From Vallitalea okinawensis (GTDB lineage Bacteria > Bacillota > Clostridia > Lachnospirales > PQDH01), in assembly GCF_002964605.1 (NCBI RefSeq), contig NZ_PQDH01000006.1, positions 186,001 through 250,000 of the forward strand: 64,000 nucleotides of DNA, written 5' to 3'. A program made the translations under genes and the position numbers. This document shows positions 7,745 to 17,273 of the stretch, piece after piece. The notes under the pieces are model-generated. The model was not told the origin of the DNA. It saw nothing but the letters and a program-made list of their open reading frames with translations, and made no database searches. Position 1 is the first letter of the stretch, and each line of letters starts with the position of its first letter.

Positions 7745-8527
7745 ATGGAGGTGATTGATATCTTACAAGGATTAGCACTTGCAAAAAAATCCTTTGAAAG
7801 AGACCAAGTCTATCTACTGAATCATATTGTTAACAACATTGGTAGTCTTGTTTTTGGTTACATCAATGTGAGAATTTGGCTGGCTGTATTAGGTAATACC
7901 GTTGAAGGCATGGAAGCAGTAACCTATCTTATGGTTAATCAAGCTGGACTATGGCTTGTCATGTTTTTACCTTATGGCTGTTACATACCCAAGAAAGTAC
8001 ATGATGGTTCTATTGCATACGAAATGCTACGACCATATAGCTTACTTTATGGTAGTTTCTTCGAAGTACTAGGACATATCGTCTACAACTTTCTATTTCG
8101 TTCAATGCCAATTTTTCTTTTTAGCGTTATTGCTATGGGGGTTGCACTTCCTAATATTCATCAGATTCTACCTTATTTGATTACTTTAACCAATGGTGTT
8201 ATTATTGCTTTTTTGATTAACTACTTTATCGGTCTCTGGAGTATTAAATTTCTATCCATCAACGGTGTTCAAATGCTCTACTATTTTGCTGGCACATTGT
8301 TTAGTGGCGCCTTTATCCATCTTCAATATTACCCAAGTTATTTTAAAGAACTCGTTATGCACCTCCCCTTCGCATACACTTCTTACGTACCAACTGCGGT
8401 GTATCAAGGACAATTTGATTTCACACAGGCTTTTATAAGTCAGTGGGCTTGGATTAGCCTATTATTTATAATTGCTTATTTTCTATCTGGACGCCTAACA
8501 AAAAAGATGGCTATACAAGGAGGTTAA
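7745..8527 (+). CDS. ABC-2 type permease (COG4587-like), first of two
   Basis: A membrane protein of about 255-260 residues with about six hydrophobic segments, lacking an ATPase. With the next two genes it matches the permease-permease-ATPase set COG4587/COG3694/COG4586, an ABC-2 exporter group of unknown substrate. The start is unclear. The ATG at 7745 has no upstream ribosome site, yet GGAGGTGAT lies inside the first codons (7747-7755), ideally spaced for the non-standard ATC codon at 7760. The next in-frame ATG is too far inside the first conserved region. Confidence 0.85.
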   Translation: MEVIDILQGLALAKKSFERDQVYLLNHIVNNIGSLVFGYINVRIWLAVLGNTVEGMEAVTYLMVNQAGLWLVMFLPYGCYIPKKVHDGSIAYEMLRPYSLLYGSFFEVLGHIVYNFLFRSMPIFLFSVIAMGVALPNIHQILPYLITLTNGVIIAFLINYFIGLWSIKFLSINGVQMLYYFAGTLFSGAFIHLQYYPSYFKELVMHLPFAYTSYVPTAVYQGQFDFTQAFISQWAWISLLFIIAYFLSGRLTKKMAIQGG

Positions 8528-8530
8528 ACG

Positions 8531-9307
8531 ATGACACTATTTGTTACTCTCTTTAAAGCATCTTTAAAAAGCGATGCCCAATATAAGTTTGATTTTGTTA
8601 TTAATATCATTGGTAACTTTTTAGGTCTTTTTGCTGACTTTTTAATTGTTGCCTTTATACTGTTAAGATTTCAAAGTATAGATGGATGGGAACTTCATGA
8701 AGTTGCATTAATGTACGCTATTGTTGAATTTGGTTTTGGTGTTTATCGCTTTATTGGTGATGGATTCAATAACTTTGAACAACTGATTCTCAGCGGTAAA
8801 TTTGATACATTACTTATACGCCCGGCTCCGGCTTTGGTACAAGTTATGTTACAGAAAGTGGACTTTAAAAGACTTGGAATGATCTTACAAGCTTTAGCTG
8901 TTGGTATATGGGGGCTATCAAATGTGAACTTTATAAGTACCACCTATTATATATACCTTCCCATACTTTTAGTAGCTTCAGTAGCCATGAATTTAGCTAT
9001 TAGTATTTTATTAGCCGCCATCGCTTTTTGGACAGGAAAGAATGAGGATATTATTATTTTAGGTCATTATTCTACTCGTAAAGCTGCTAGTTATCCGGCA
9101 ACCATCTATCATTCCATTTTTACCCATGCACTTACTTTTATCATTCCTTTTTTCACCATAAGCTACTATCCATTATTGTATCTAACGGGTAAATCGAAGC
9201 AGATTTTATTTTTAATTGCGCCAATTATAGGTGTGTTAGTTATTAGCTTTCTGGCTTATATGGTCTGGAATACAGGTATAAAACGTTACTCAAGCACAGG
9301 TACATAA
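8531..9307 (+). CDS. ABC-2 type permease (COG3694-like), second of two
   Basis: The 258-residue product has about six membrane segments. It begins 3 bp after the previous stop with AGGAGG 7 bp upstream, so the two are translationally coupled. The central region FDTLLIRPAPALVQVM is the soluble loop typical of this permease group, and the equivalent YEMLRPYSLLYG occurs in the first permease, so the two are distant paralogues. They presumably form a heterodimeric channel with the ATPase that follows. The substrate is unknown. Confidence 0.87.
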   Translation: MTLFVTLFKASLKSDAQYKFDFVINIIGNFLGLFADFLIVAFILLRFQSIDGWELHEVALMYAIVEFGFGVYRFIGDGFNNFEQLILSGKFDTLLIRPAPALVQVMLQKVDFKRLGMILQALAVGIWGLSNVNFISTTYYIYLPILLVASVAMNLAISILLAAIAFWTGKNEDIIILGHYSTRKAASYPATIYHSIFTHALTFIIPFFTISYYPLLYLTGKSKQILFLIAPIIGVLVISFLAYMVWNTGIKRYSSTGT

Positions 9308-9331
9308 TGTAACATAGAGAGGAGGATGATT

Positions 9332-10291
9332 ATGTCATTTATAACTGTTGAAGGTTTAAGAAAAGATTATACAATCTATGAAAAGAAAAGTCTATTTACC
9401 AGACATAAAAGAAAGATTGAAGCTCTAAAAGATGTCAATTTCACTGTCAATAAAGGTGAATTCTTAGGGTATATCGGTCCCAATGGAGCTGGTAAATCAA
9501 CAACCATAAAAATTTTAACTGGTATCATGACTCCGAGCGGTGGAAGCGCTAGGGTAGGTGACTACATTCCATACCAGGACCGAAAAAGGTATGTCAGAAA
9601 TATCGGTGTTGTCTTTGGTCAAAAGACTCAAATGTGGTGGGACTTACCTGTCATTGATACTTACGAACTGCTTAAAGGTATCCATAAAGTTGATGATCAG
9701 ACCTATAAAAAACAATTGGACTATCTGATAGATAACTTATTCCTCCAAGATATTCTGAAGCAACCAGTAAGACAGCTAAGCCTTGGACAACGAATGCGAG
9801 CTGAGTTAGGAGCGTGCATGATTCATGACCCGGACCTACTCTTCCTAGATGAGCCAACTATAGGATTAGATATAGTCTCTAAGCATAAAGTTATTGACTT
9901 TCTTCGTGAAATCAATGAAGGAGGAAAAACCATTTTCCTAACGACTCACGATATGAAGGATATTGAAGTTCTCTGTAATGAGATGCTGGTTCTAAATCAT
10001 GGCGACATTGTCTATAAGGGTAAGGTAGAACAATTGAAATCTATTATGGACTTACCCATTAAAGTAGTAGCTCAATTGGGTTACCATGATAACAATCCTC
10101 TACTCGATTATCTACTTCACCAATTCAACGGCGTCTACGATTCAGATAAAACAGAATTAACCCTTTCATTAAATACTAAAGAAAAAACTTCGGATATTGC
10201 AAAAACACTGTTTAATAATTTTAATGTAGAGGATTTTAAGGTGGAGGAACCTAGTATAGAAGAAATAATCAAACTTGTTTATACCCAATAA
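9332..10291 (+). CDS. ABC-2 exporter ATP-binding protein (COG4586-like)
   Basis: The ATPase has Walker A GPNGAGKST, a Q-loop region FGQKTQMWWDLPV, signature LSLGQRMR, Walker B LLFLDEPTIGLD and H-loop TTHDMKD. The FGQKTQMWW segment is typical of COG4586. ATG 9332 is preferred over ATG 9326, because GGAGG (9321-9325) would abut the earlier codon. The C-terminal ~80 residues form the accessory domain of drug- or lipid-type exporters. It drives the two preceding permeases. Confidence 0.9.
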   Translation: MSFITVEGLRKDYTIYEKKSLFTRHKRKIEALKDVNFTVNKGEFLGYIGPNGAGKSTTIKILTGIMTPSGGSARVGDYIPYQDRKRYVRNIGVVFGQKTQMWWDLPVIDTYELLKGIHKVDDQTYKKQLDYLIDNLFLQDILKQPVRQLSLGQRMRAELGACMIHDPDLLFLDEPTIGLDIVSKHKVIDFLREINEGGKTIFLTTHDMKDIEVLCNEMLVLNHGDIVYKGKVEQLKSIMDLPIKVVAQLGYHDNNPLLDYLLHQFNGVYDSDKTELTLSLNTKEKTSDIAKTLFNNFNVEDFKVEEPSIEEIIKLVYTQ

Positions 10292-10311
10292 TATCTTTAA
10301 GGTTATGGAAA

Positions 10312-10335
10312 AAGGTGGTCCTCTAAGACCACCTT
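10312..10335. terminator. Bidirectional terminator between ABC operon and flagellin gene
   Basis: AAGGTGGTC, a 6-base loop, then GACCACCTT: a perfect 9-bp stem. On the minus strand it is followed by TTTCC, terminating the flagellin transcript. It also stops the converging ABC operon. It overlaps the flagellin stop codon. Confidence 0.75.
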
Positions 10336-11152
10336 ATATACTTTCAAGAAGTTGCTTTATACGATCTTTTTCCATTTGCATGGCTTGTGCCATGACAGCT
10401 TGTGCTGCTTGAATAAGTATTTGATTCTTAGTAAATTCCACTATTGCCTTTGCCATATCCACATCTCTAATACGACTCTCTGCAGCGATCAGATTTTCTT
10501 CATAATTGGATAGATTACTTATTGTATGCTCTAAACGGTTCTGCATAGCACCTAATCGTCCTCTTTCTGTTGAAGTGGTTTGAATGGCACCTTTAACCTT
10601 CTCCATGGCTTCTTTAGCTCCGTCTTCTGTAGAGATATCTAATCCATCTATATCTAAGGCTGCTTTTGATAAATTACCGATCTTCACCTCGATACTGTTT
10701 CCTGAATTAGGACCTACTTGTAAGTGAATGCCATTGGTTTCATGAGATCCATCTATCAGCGTCTTCGTATTAAATTCTGTATCTGATGCTATCTGGTCAA
10801 TGGCTTCCTTTAATTGCTGAAATTCTTCATTCAATTTTTGTCTATCCTCATCAGTGTTTGTACCATTAGCTGCTTGTACTGATAATTCGTTCATTCTTTG
10901 AAGTATACTATGAATTTCATTCATACCACCTTCAGCAGTCTGAATCATAGAAATACCATCTTGGGCGTTTCTCTGAGCCTGTTGTAATCCACGAATCTGA
11001 GCTCTCATTCGTTCTGAAATAGCTAATCCAGCCGGATCATCTGCTGCACAATTGATTCTTTTTCCAGTACTTAACTGGAGACTTAATTTGGACTGACGAA
11101 GAAATAAATGATTCATGTTATTGACCATCTTAAGAAAAGGGAATTGAATCAT
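10334..11152 (-). CDS. Flagellin-like filament protein, short
   Basis: The 272-residue product has the D0/D1 helices of flagellins. The N-terminal part holds LSTGKRINCAADDPAGLAISERM and QNAQDGISMIQTAEG, and the C-terminal part LGAMQNRLEHTISNL and ESRIRDVDMAKAIVEFTKNQIL. The variable domain is minimal. Both ends are unusual. The start lacks the common M(R)INHN motif, and the end (AQAVMAQAMQMEKDRIKQLLESI split around residue 255) replaces the common LAQAN-Q-PQ-VL. It stands alone with a sigma-D-like promoter, away from other flagellar genes. It may be a minor or alternative flagellin. Confidence 0.9.
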   Translation of the reverse strand: MIQFPFLKMVNNMNHLFLRQSKLSLQLSTGKRINCAADDPAGLAISERMRAQIRGLQQAQRNAQDGISMIQTAEGGMNEIHSILQRMNELSVQAANGTNTDEDRQKLNEEFQQLKEAIDQIASDTEFNTKTLIDGSHETNGIHLQVGPNSGNSIEVKIGNLSKAALDIDGLDISTEDGAKEAMEKVKGAIQTTSTERGRLGAMQNRLEHTISNLSNYEENLIAAESRIRDVDMAKAIVEFTKNQILIQAAQAVMAQAMQMEKDRIKQLLESI

Positions 11153-11186
11153 AGTTTAACACCTTCTTACATTAATACTATTATTT

Positions 11187-11214
11187 ATATCGTCTTTATT
11201 CCTCGGTCAGTTTA
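11187..11214 (-). promoter_or_regulatory. sigma-D (sigma-28) type promoter of the flagellin gene
   Basis: On the minus strand, TAAA (11211-11214), a 16-bp spacer and GACGATAT (11187-11194), one base from the sigma-D -10 GCCGATAT. It lies 35 bp upstream of the flagellin ATG. This ties expression to the motility regulon. Confidence 0.7.
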
Positions 11215-11229
11215 CTTTTATTTTACTTT

Positions 11230-11541
11230 TTAACTTTTATTATTCGTTTTATTTCTGTTGATCTTTATATTAAGTAAGTAGACACTCAATACGTTTGTAC
11301 AAATAATGATAACAAGACTAAGGGCAAAAATTAAAATAGCTTGATACCCCATACCAGACTCTGTTGTTGTATATAACAATCCATAGATGAGATCATAAAT
11401 TAATAAGGGCAAACTAATATATGTTGGAATGAACTGTATCACCTTTGAGGTTTTTTTTAGCCCTTTAAGGAGTAAAGTGAGTGAAAATGAAATAACTATG
11501 GCTACAATGATATAAATGATAACCCAATTAACTAGTTCCAA
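11230..11541 (-). CDS. Small membrane protein, unknown function
   Basis: The 103-residue protein has three hydrophobic segments and a basic Asn/Lys-rich tail. I do not recognise a family. The start is TTG: AAAAGGAGG lies 8 bases upstream and there is no suitable ATG. It sits between the flagellin promoter and another membrane protein and need not be functionally tied to either. Confidence 0.65.
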   Translation of the reverse strand: MELVNWVIIYIIVAIVISFSLTLLLKGLKKTSKVIQFIPTYISLPLLIYDLIYGLLYTTTESGMGYQAILIFALSLVIIICTNVLSVYLLNIKINRNKTNNKS

Positions 11542-11635
11542 TATATTTGCCTCCTTTTAGCTAACCATAATTAGGATTATCATTATTCTTCCTCTAGGTT
11601 CAATTCCTATTCGCTAATGACTTCTTCTTTGTTTT

Positions 11636-12472
11636 TCATGTAGAAAGATTTTTTTGATCACGTATAAATCTTTTCTCAGATCGTCCAGTATGTAATTGCC
11701 ATGTGTACCAAAACACATATAGAATAGCGAAAATACCATTTAGAACACCCCAGTAGTTTAACACCCCAGCACTGTACCAGCTTGATGAATTCATTAATAT
11801 TGGGAATATTCCACCAAAGCAAGCTCTTATGAGAAGGTGAGTAGCTAATGTATAAACCCTTGCCATGATATACAATTCCGGTTGTTTCTTAATAACAGGA
11901 TACAATTCTGCAGCTAGTAAAATGCATACAGAAGACGCAAAATATATAGGACTCTCTCCAAAAACAAAACACGCATTCCAAGTAGTATATAGTAAATTCC
12001 ATCCAATTGTTGTATAGACTATTAGATCACCAGGTTTTTCTTTAGACATTTTCCAATAACGATTGGGGAATGGTATAGTCACACATAATAGAAGTCCAGC
12101 TAGAGCATTAAGGTTATTACCCATTTGAAAATCTTTAAGCGTTGCTTCCATAATATTTAAAAATAAAACACCGTATAATACCCAAAGAACCCAATCTTTT
12201 TGAAGTGACTTCCATGCCTTACCCTTCCTTTGCTCATAGTTCGAGATCCTAGCAAAACCAACAAATATGGTTGGTATAAAGACACTTAAATTTTTAGCCC
12301 ACCGAAACCATCCTTCTACATTCCCCATTAACCATAATGGAAATGTGAATAAAGCTGCTATCCATAGTACATTTGCAAAGCGATAATGCTTTCTCATAAA
12401 AGATACAATTGAAATTAGTGCAGTAAAATAGCTTCCCATTGTTAATAGGTACTGCCAAATGGGTATGTCCAT
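11636..12472 (-). CDS. Polytopic membrane protein, unknown function
   Basis: About 278 residues with seven or eight membrane segments, rich in Trp and Tyr. Motifs include WLMGNVEGWFRW, IPFPNRYWK and SSSWYSAGVLNYWGVLNG. No catalytic motif is evident and I do not recognise the family. ATG 12472 is chosen because GGAGGG lies 7 bases upstream. An earlier in-frame ATG at 12514 has no ribosome site. It lies downstream of the glycosyltransferase operon on the same strand after a gap of about 120 bp and could belong to it. Confidence 0.75.
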   Translation of the reverse strand: MDIPIWQYLLTMGSYFTALISIVSFMRKHYRFANVLWIAALFTFPLWLMGNVEGWFRWAKNLSVFIPTIFVGFARISNYEQRKGKAWKSLQKDWVLWVLYGVLFLNIMEATLKDFQMGNNLNALAGLLLCVTIPFPNRYWKMSKEKPGDLIVYTTIGWNLLYTTWNACFVFGESPIYFASSVCILLAAELYPVIKKQPELYIMARVYTLATHLLIRACFGGIFPILMNSSSWYSAGVLNYWGVLNGIFAILYVFWYTWQLHTGRSEKRFIRDQKNLST

Positions 12473-12594
12473 ATTCATCCCTCCATTAAAATTGAAATAT
12501 ATGGTTATACTCAATTCTACTGTACTAATGGAATATTTTCAAGTTATATACATTAAGTCATAATTTCAGAATATACAACTACTCACTAGGTCTT

Positions 12595-14001
12595 TTATGA
12601 TTCAACCTTATGATGACGTTGTCTATTGATTTTCTCCCATTCATGTTTTCTTTTTCTATACTGAAACAAAGCTGATAAACGGTATAAAGATGATATTTGT
12701 CTGTATCCTAGGCTTTCTATCAAACTATAAAAAATGAGTTTTAAGATAACCCTCCAATTTAATATATCCTTAAACACATAGCTTTCCAGTATAATAGCAG
12801 CCGCTGAAATAACAAAGCTGTAGCCGATATAAACAACAAAAAATGTAACGAAAAACTGAATATTTATAAATCCCGTATAGTAGGCCAGTATTATGAATGT
12901 GACACCTACAATATCTAGTACACAAGATAACATTTCATATATCAGATAATAAAGAAAAGAAAAGGTACCAATCAAACCATAGGTTGTATTTAGAAAAATA
13001 TATTTATGCTCAAATAAGCTTTGCATTAGGCCTATATGCCAACGACGTCTCTGTTTTTTAAAGTCCGATATTCTTTCCGGCACTTGGGACCAACAGATAG
13101 CGTTTGGGGCATATTGAATCCGATAGGATAATTTATTTTTTCGATAGAATGAGTGCATCTTAACAACCAGTGACATATCTTCTCCAATGTGCTGTGTATC
13201 GTATCCGCCTACATTGATCACTGCATCCTTTTTAAATAGGCCAAAGGCACCAGATATGATAAGATTTCCATTAAATTGATTGAACCAAACCCGTGTTGTC
13301 AAAAATACACGATAGTACTCAATCATCTGCATGATAATCAGCCATTTCTTTGGTGTCAATACTTTTGCAACTTCTCCATTTTGTAAAACTATTTGATTGG
13401 AAACCTTTATATTGCCTCCAACTGCAATGGTTCTATCATCTTCCATAAAAGGTATAACTATATTACTTAAAGAATCTTTCTGCAAAATAGAGTCTGCGTC
13501 TAAGGATACGAAAAAGGGATATCTTGAGGCATTGATTCCTAAATTTAGTGCGTCTGCTTTCCCCCCATTTTCTTTATTAATCAAAGTGATTTTTATCCGA
13601 TCTCCGCCTTCATATATACTTCTGTCATTTTTACTATTTACCAATCGTCTAATAGGTCTCATCACTTTATGTAAGTTGAATTCTTCGATAAGTACTTCTT
13701 CTGTATTATCTGAGGAACCATCATTAATAATGACTATCTCATATTCAGGGTAATTAAGACTTAATATGGAGCTGATACATTCAACTACAGTTTTCTCTTC
13801 ATTATAGGCAGGAACTAAAATGGATATAGGGACATAGTTAGCATCATTTTTAACCCTTAAGTTATTCCTGTATTTTTTTCTCTCCATGGACTGGTATAAA
13901 TTGTTAATAGCGTATATTGTGGAGATAAAAAATATAACGGCGTATACAAAGATATAATACATAAAAAATTGGTTAATATAATCAATTATGTTTTCTACCA
14001 C
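12595..14001 (-). CDS. Processive family 2 glycosyltransferase (membrane, BcsA/PgaC/NodC type)
   Basis: One N-terminal membrane segment precedes a GT2 domain with VPAYNEE, NDGSSDNT, SLDADS, HIGEDM and the processivity motif KQRRRW. Three or more membrane segments follow. Such enzymes polymerise and extrude a beta-linked polysaccharide. The start is taken as GTG 14001, which is 2 bases beyond the TGA of the preceding gene and 10 bases after GGAGG. The ATG at 14046 would overlap by 44 bp and lacks a ribosome site. It is the last gene of the VTC-DUF4956-CotH operon, so the sugar product may depend on the other members. Confidence 0.88.
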   Translation of the reverse strand: MVENIIDYINQFFMYYIFVYAVIFFISTIYAINNLYQSMERKKYRNNLRVKNDANYVPISILVPAYNEEKTVVECISSILSLNYPEYEIVIINDGSSDNTEEVLIEEFNLHKVMRPIRRLVNSKNDRSIYEGGDRIKITLINKENGGKADALNLGINASRYPFFVSLDADSILQKDSLSNIVIPFMEDDRTIAVGGNIKVSNQIVLQNGEVAKVLTPKKWLIIMQMIEYYRVFLTTRVWFNQFNGNLIISGAFGLFKKDAVINVGGYDTQHIGEDMSLVVKMHSFYRKNKLSYRIQYAPNAICWSQVPERISDFKKQRRRWHIGLMQSLFEHKYIFLNTTYGLIGTFSFLYYLIYEMLSCVLDIVGVTFIILAYYTGFINIQFFVTFFVVYIGYSFVISAAAIILESYVFKDILNWRVILKLIFYSLIESLGYRQISSLYRLSALFQYRKRKHEWEKINRQRHHKVES

Positions 14002-14002
14002 A

Positions 14003-15133
14003 TCACCACCGCCTCCTACCATTTGTTTTTTCCATATACTCATCATAAGTTATTTTATTCTTAACAAACATAGCATAAAATAATATATCTCTAGAGTACT
14101 TGTCCTTCTTATGTAAAACATCATATATCAACATATTCCCTAAATCGAAATCCAATAATGTCATGGCTGAATTTAAGCGTACATACCAATTGCTATCCAT
14201 TATACTTATTAGCAGTTTATCAATGGTATCATAGGAGTAATAATTGGATAGTGCTTTTGCAACAAGAGCTCTACATTCCCAGTACGGTGAATCCAAACGT
14301 TGTATTAATGCTTCCTTTGCAGGTGGATAATTGATCTGATTAAAATATTTTATAATACTTGTCTCAATCTCTTTATCAACATCTGATCCCTGTAATTTAT
14401 TGAATAACTCCTCTGCTACTGTATTGTTCTTTTTATTCTGCCAGTGTTCAATGATGATGCATTGGATGTCAATACTTAAATCATCAAGGCACTTCAGTAA
14501 CTCAATATTAAGTACCTCTAAATTCCCACCAAAATGATCCAGTATATCTATAAAAACCTTTTCATTAATATAACCTTGTGTCTCTGTCAGGTATCTTAAT
14601 GCTTCGATAAAACAATCTACATTTCCGATCTGCCCAATTGAGTTAAGTGCATTAAATCTTAAATGAAGGGAAGTTGTCTTTAATGACTCCATTAAATACT
14701 TATTAATATAATCTTGATCAACTTTAAACTGCCCTAGTAGAAAAACGGTGTATACGTTTTTTATACTGCCTTCATTTCTACCTTTAATCAATTTTTTTAT
14801 ATAGTCATCAAAAAGAGTCATATAATCGGCTACAAGAGCATGGTTCTGTGGCTCTTCATTCAACAAAATAATAGTATTATTAAAGACTCTTTGGTAAGCC
14901 TTAAACTTTAATTTTTGTCTCACAGAATTAATGGCATAAAAAGATACTCTCTTATTATGACTTATGGTTAATAATTGGTTATAGATTTCTTCGCTAAATG
15001 TTTCAGTGAGCTTTCCCACTTTTTTATTAAATCTCTTCTCCCTTAGGTCTTGTAAGATCATATATATCAAAGAACACGAAATAATATATACAAAGTATAT
15101 AAGTATTAGATAAATGAATATAATTGACTTCAT
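14003..15133 (-). CDS. Membrane-anchored HEAT-repeat protein
   Basis: A 376-residue protein with one N-terminal membrane segment (about 1-27) and a long helical solenoid of HEAT/Armadillo-type repeats. Examples are LMESLKTTSLHLRFNALNSIG, PYWECRALVAKALSNYYS and SNWYVRLNSAMTLLDFD. It probably acts as a scaffold at the cytoplasmic face or on the outer surface. The orientation cannot be settled from sequence. It directly precedes and is coupled to the glycosyltransferase gene, and HEAT proteins in such clusters may organise the synthase complex (inference). AGGAGG precedes the ATG. Confidence 0.8.
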   Translation of the reverse strand: MKSIIFIYLILIYFVYIISCSLIYMILQDLREKRFNKKVGKLTETFSEEIYNQLLTISHNKRVSFYAINSVRQKLKFKAYQRVFNNTIILLNEEPQNHALVADYMTLFDDYIKKLIKGRNEGSIKNVYTVFLLGQFKVDQDYINKYLMESLKTTSLHLRFNALNSIGQIGNVDCFIEALRYLTETQGYINEKVFIDILDHFGGNLEVLNIELLKCLDDLSIDIQCIIIEHWQNKKNNTVAEELFNKLQGSDVDKEIETSIIKYFNQINYPPAKEALIQRLDSPYWECRALVAKALSNYYSYDTIDKLLISIMDSNWYVRLNSAMTLLDFDLGNMLIYDVLHKKDKYSRDILFYAMFVKNKITYDEYMEKTNGRRRW

Positions 15134-15152
15134 TCCTTTATTCCCCTCCTAC

Positions 15153-17261
15153 CTAGTGGCTATCTTTAGATAGTTCCTCCTTCATAAGATTGTAGGATAA
15201 CTTCAATCTTTCATGATAGGTAGGTAGCGTCCACTGCTTCCATTGATAAGGTTTTGCATCCAATCGTAAAATCTTATGATTTTCTTCCTTTACAGTTACA
15301 CCAGCAAATAAACTATCAATTTTAATAGGTTGTATTTGGAAGGTTTCATAGTAATCATCATGTATTTGCATTGTCGACGGATCCATAAAGTTTAAGAGAC
15401 TCCATGGAATTCTCACTTCAATATAATCCTTCCCTATATAAAAATCTGAAATAGAGCTATAGGCATCACTATATGGGTTGGAATTACCATGTACAAGCCT
15501 TCCTGTTTCAATTGCTTCTCTCTCAAATATCTGGCCTAGTGACTCCACATAGGTTCGTGGTCGTATATACAGCATGATAGGAGAAAATCTATCCATATCA
15601 GGTGTATGAACAATCATGTCTGGGCGTATTCGTAAGCTCTTCTCTTGTTCCAAAAAACTATAGGTATTATAGTATTCGTGAACCAATACTTTTGAATTAT
15701 CTTTATTATTAATTTGTATAATAAAATCTGCTGGCCTATCAAAGATTAGATTATACTCTGTACTGGATGTCCTTCCCGATTGAGGTGTTACATCTAAATC
15801 GATGAACACCTCTTGTATGGCAGGATCAAATCCATCTTGTAAACAAATCATGAAATAAAGATATTTTGCATCGGACCTCATGGATAAAGATAGATCTTCA
15901 CTTTGATTCATTATGTCTTCTTTTGTCCATTCATCATTATTATCATCTGGATAAACAATATTCTCCCCGCTATTCGGTTCAAAAGCCATTAATCCAAATG
16001 ATTGACTATAGGTTTGGACATCATACCAATAGGCTGATTTATCCAGTATAATTCGATCTTTTGTATTCCATGCTGATCGATGCCAGCTATCACTCCATTC
16101 AAAGAGTATGCTTCCAGCACATCCAGCCTCATTAATAGCACGATAGGTAGTGACTAATGCATAAGCCTGCTCTTTTTCACTTATGTACCCTTTATCTGTA
16201 TTCGTTACAAAGTCTCCCGTAGATCTTGCAGAAGGTATACCGTATTCTGAGATCACAACTGGTATGCTATGATAGTTATTAACCTTACTAAAATACATTC
16301 CTTCATTCTCTTCATACTCTACTAATTGACTAAAGGTAGGGTATATATTATATGAGACAAATATGCCTGAATTTAAACGATTTGTCGTTTTTATGTTTTC
16401 TACATCAATATACCCCTTTGCAATTGTATCGCTCTCTTTGTCAAGGAGTACTGTTTTTGAGCCATTGGTATACATATTACCATTATTAAGGTGGTATGAA
16501 GGTGAGCCAATAATACTTACCAGTCTTTGTTCACCATAGGTAGTTGTTTCATAGTCAACTAGAAAATCAGCTGATTCTGCTAAGTATGATTCAAAGGATG
16601 TGGCTTCTTCATTGGTATAGAAGTATTCACCTTTATAGGGTACATCATCATTCATCATCTCTGAATAAATAATGTCTTGCGTGGCCCAATGAATACCTAT
16701 GGTATAACCTATAACATACTTGGATATATCCGTTGTATATGTTTCAAACAAGTTAATGTTTACATAATTATTGGTGTTTCCGTGTATTATGTTAACGGCT
16801 GATTTGATTGTATCTTTAAAGATCTTATTCATAGGTCTTGATTGTGGATCATAGCCGTCCTTTAAATATACTTCATCAAAATAGATCCCTTGTAATAGAT
16901 ATAATGGTTCTTCTCTATTTCTATTGAACTCTTCTAGTGCTTCATAAAATTCTTCTGGCATGATATTCTGAACACGTACACAATTCATGGACATGTCCTT
17001 AATATATGAGAACCATCTCAAATATTCTTCTTCTGTCACCAAACTATCTCCAGGAAAAGCTCCTGGTTTTCCTGGATTCATATTAATCCCTGTTAGTTTT
17101 ATTGTTTGCCAAGAATTGTCCTTATAAATGAATAGTTCTTTACCTTCTGTTTTAGTAAAATAAGTAATCTTATCGTATGTTCCTGGTTTACTTACTAAGC
17201 CAGCACTGTATCCAAGCATAAGAAAAAACATCAATGTACTCAATAGTAAAAATCTTTTCAT
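15153..17261 (-). CDS. Secreted glycoside-hydrolase-like protein of the GT2/CotH operon
   Basis: The 702-residue protein has an N-terminal signal or anchor segment (about 1-22). The first ~430 residues look like a TIM-barrel glycosidase: KLTGINMNPGKPGAFPGD, NCVRVQNIMPEEFYEAL and a late-strand ISEYGIPSARS whose Glu is a candidate nucleophile. The C-terminal ~250 residues are beta-rich (SLSMRSDAKYLYF, EVRIPWSLLNF), resembling a CBM9-like carbohydrate-binding module. It probably trims or transfers the polysaccharide outside the membrane. The exact GH family is not assigned. It lies 12 bp after the CotH gene with GAGGG before the ATG. Confidence 0.65.
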   Translation of the reverse strand: MKRFLLLSTLMFFLMLGYSAGLVSKPGTYDKITYFTKTEGKELFIYKDNSWQTIKLTGINMNPGKPGAFPGDSLVTEEEYLRWFSYIKDMSMNCVRVQNIMPEEFYEALEEFNRNREEPLYLLQGIYFDEVYLKDGYDPQSRPMNKIFKDTIKSAVNIIHGNTNNYVNINLFETYTTDISKYVIGYTIGIHWATQDIIYSEMMNDDVPYKGEYFYTNEEATSFESYLAESADFLVDYETTTYGEQRLVSIIGSPSYHLNNGNMYTNGSKTVLLDKESDTIAKGYIDVENIKTTNRLNSGIFVSYNIYPTFSQLVEYEENEGMYFSKVNNYHSIPVVISEYGIPSARSTGDFVTNTDKGYISEKEQAYALVTTYRAINEAGCAGSILFEWSDSWHRSAWNTKDRIILDKSAYWYDVQTYSQSFGLMAFEPNSGENIVYPDDNNDEWTKEDIMNQSEDLSLSMRSDAKYLYFMICLQDGFDPAIQEVFIDLDVTPQSGRTSSTEYNLIFDRPADFIIQINNKDNSKVLVHEYYNTYSFLEQEKSLRIRPDMIVHTPDMDRFSPIMLYIRPRTYVESLGQIFEREAIETGRLVHGNSNPYSDAYSSISDFYIGKDYIEVRIPWSLLNFMDPSTMQIHDDYYETFQIQPIKIDSLFAGVTVKEENHKILRLDAKPYQWKQWTLPTYHERLKLSYNLMKEELSKDSH

Positions 17262-17273
17262 GTACTTTTCCCT

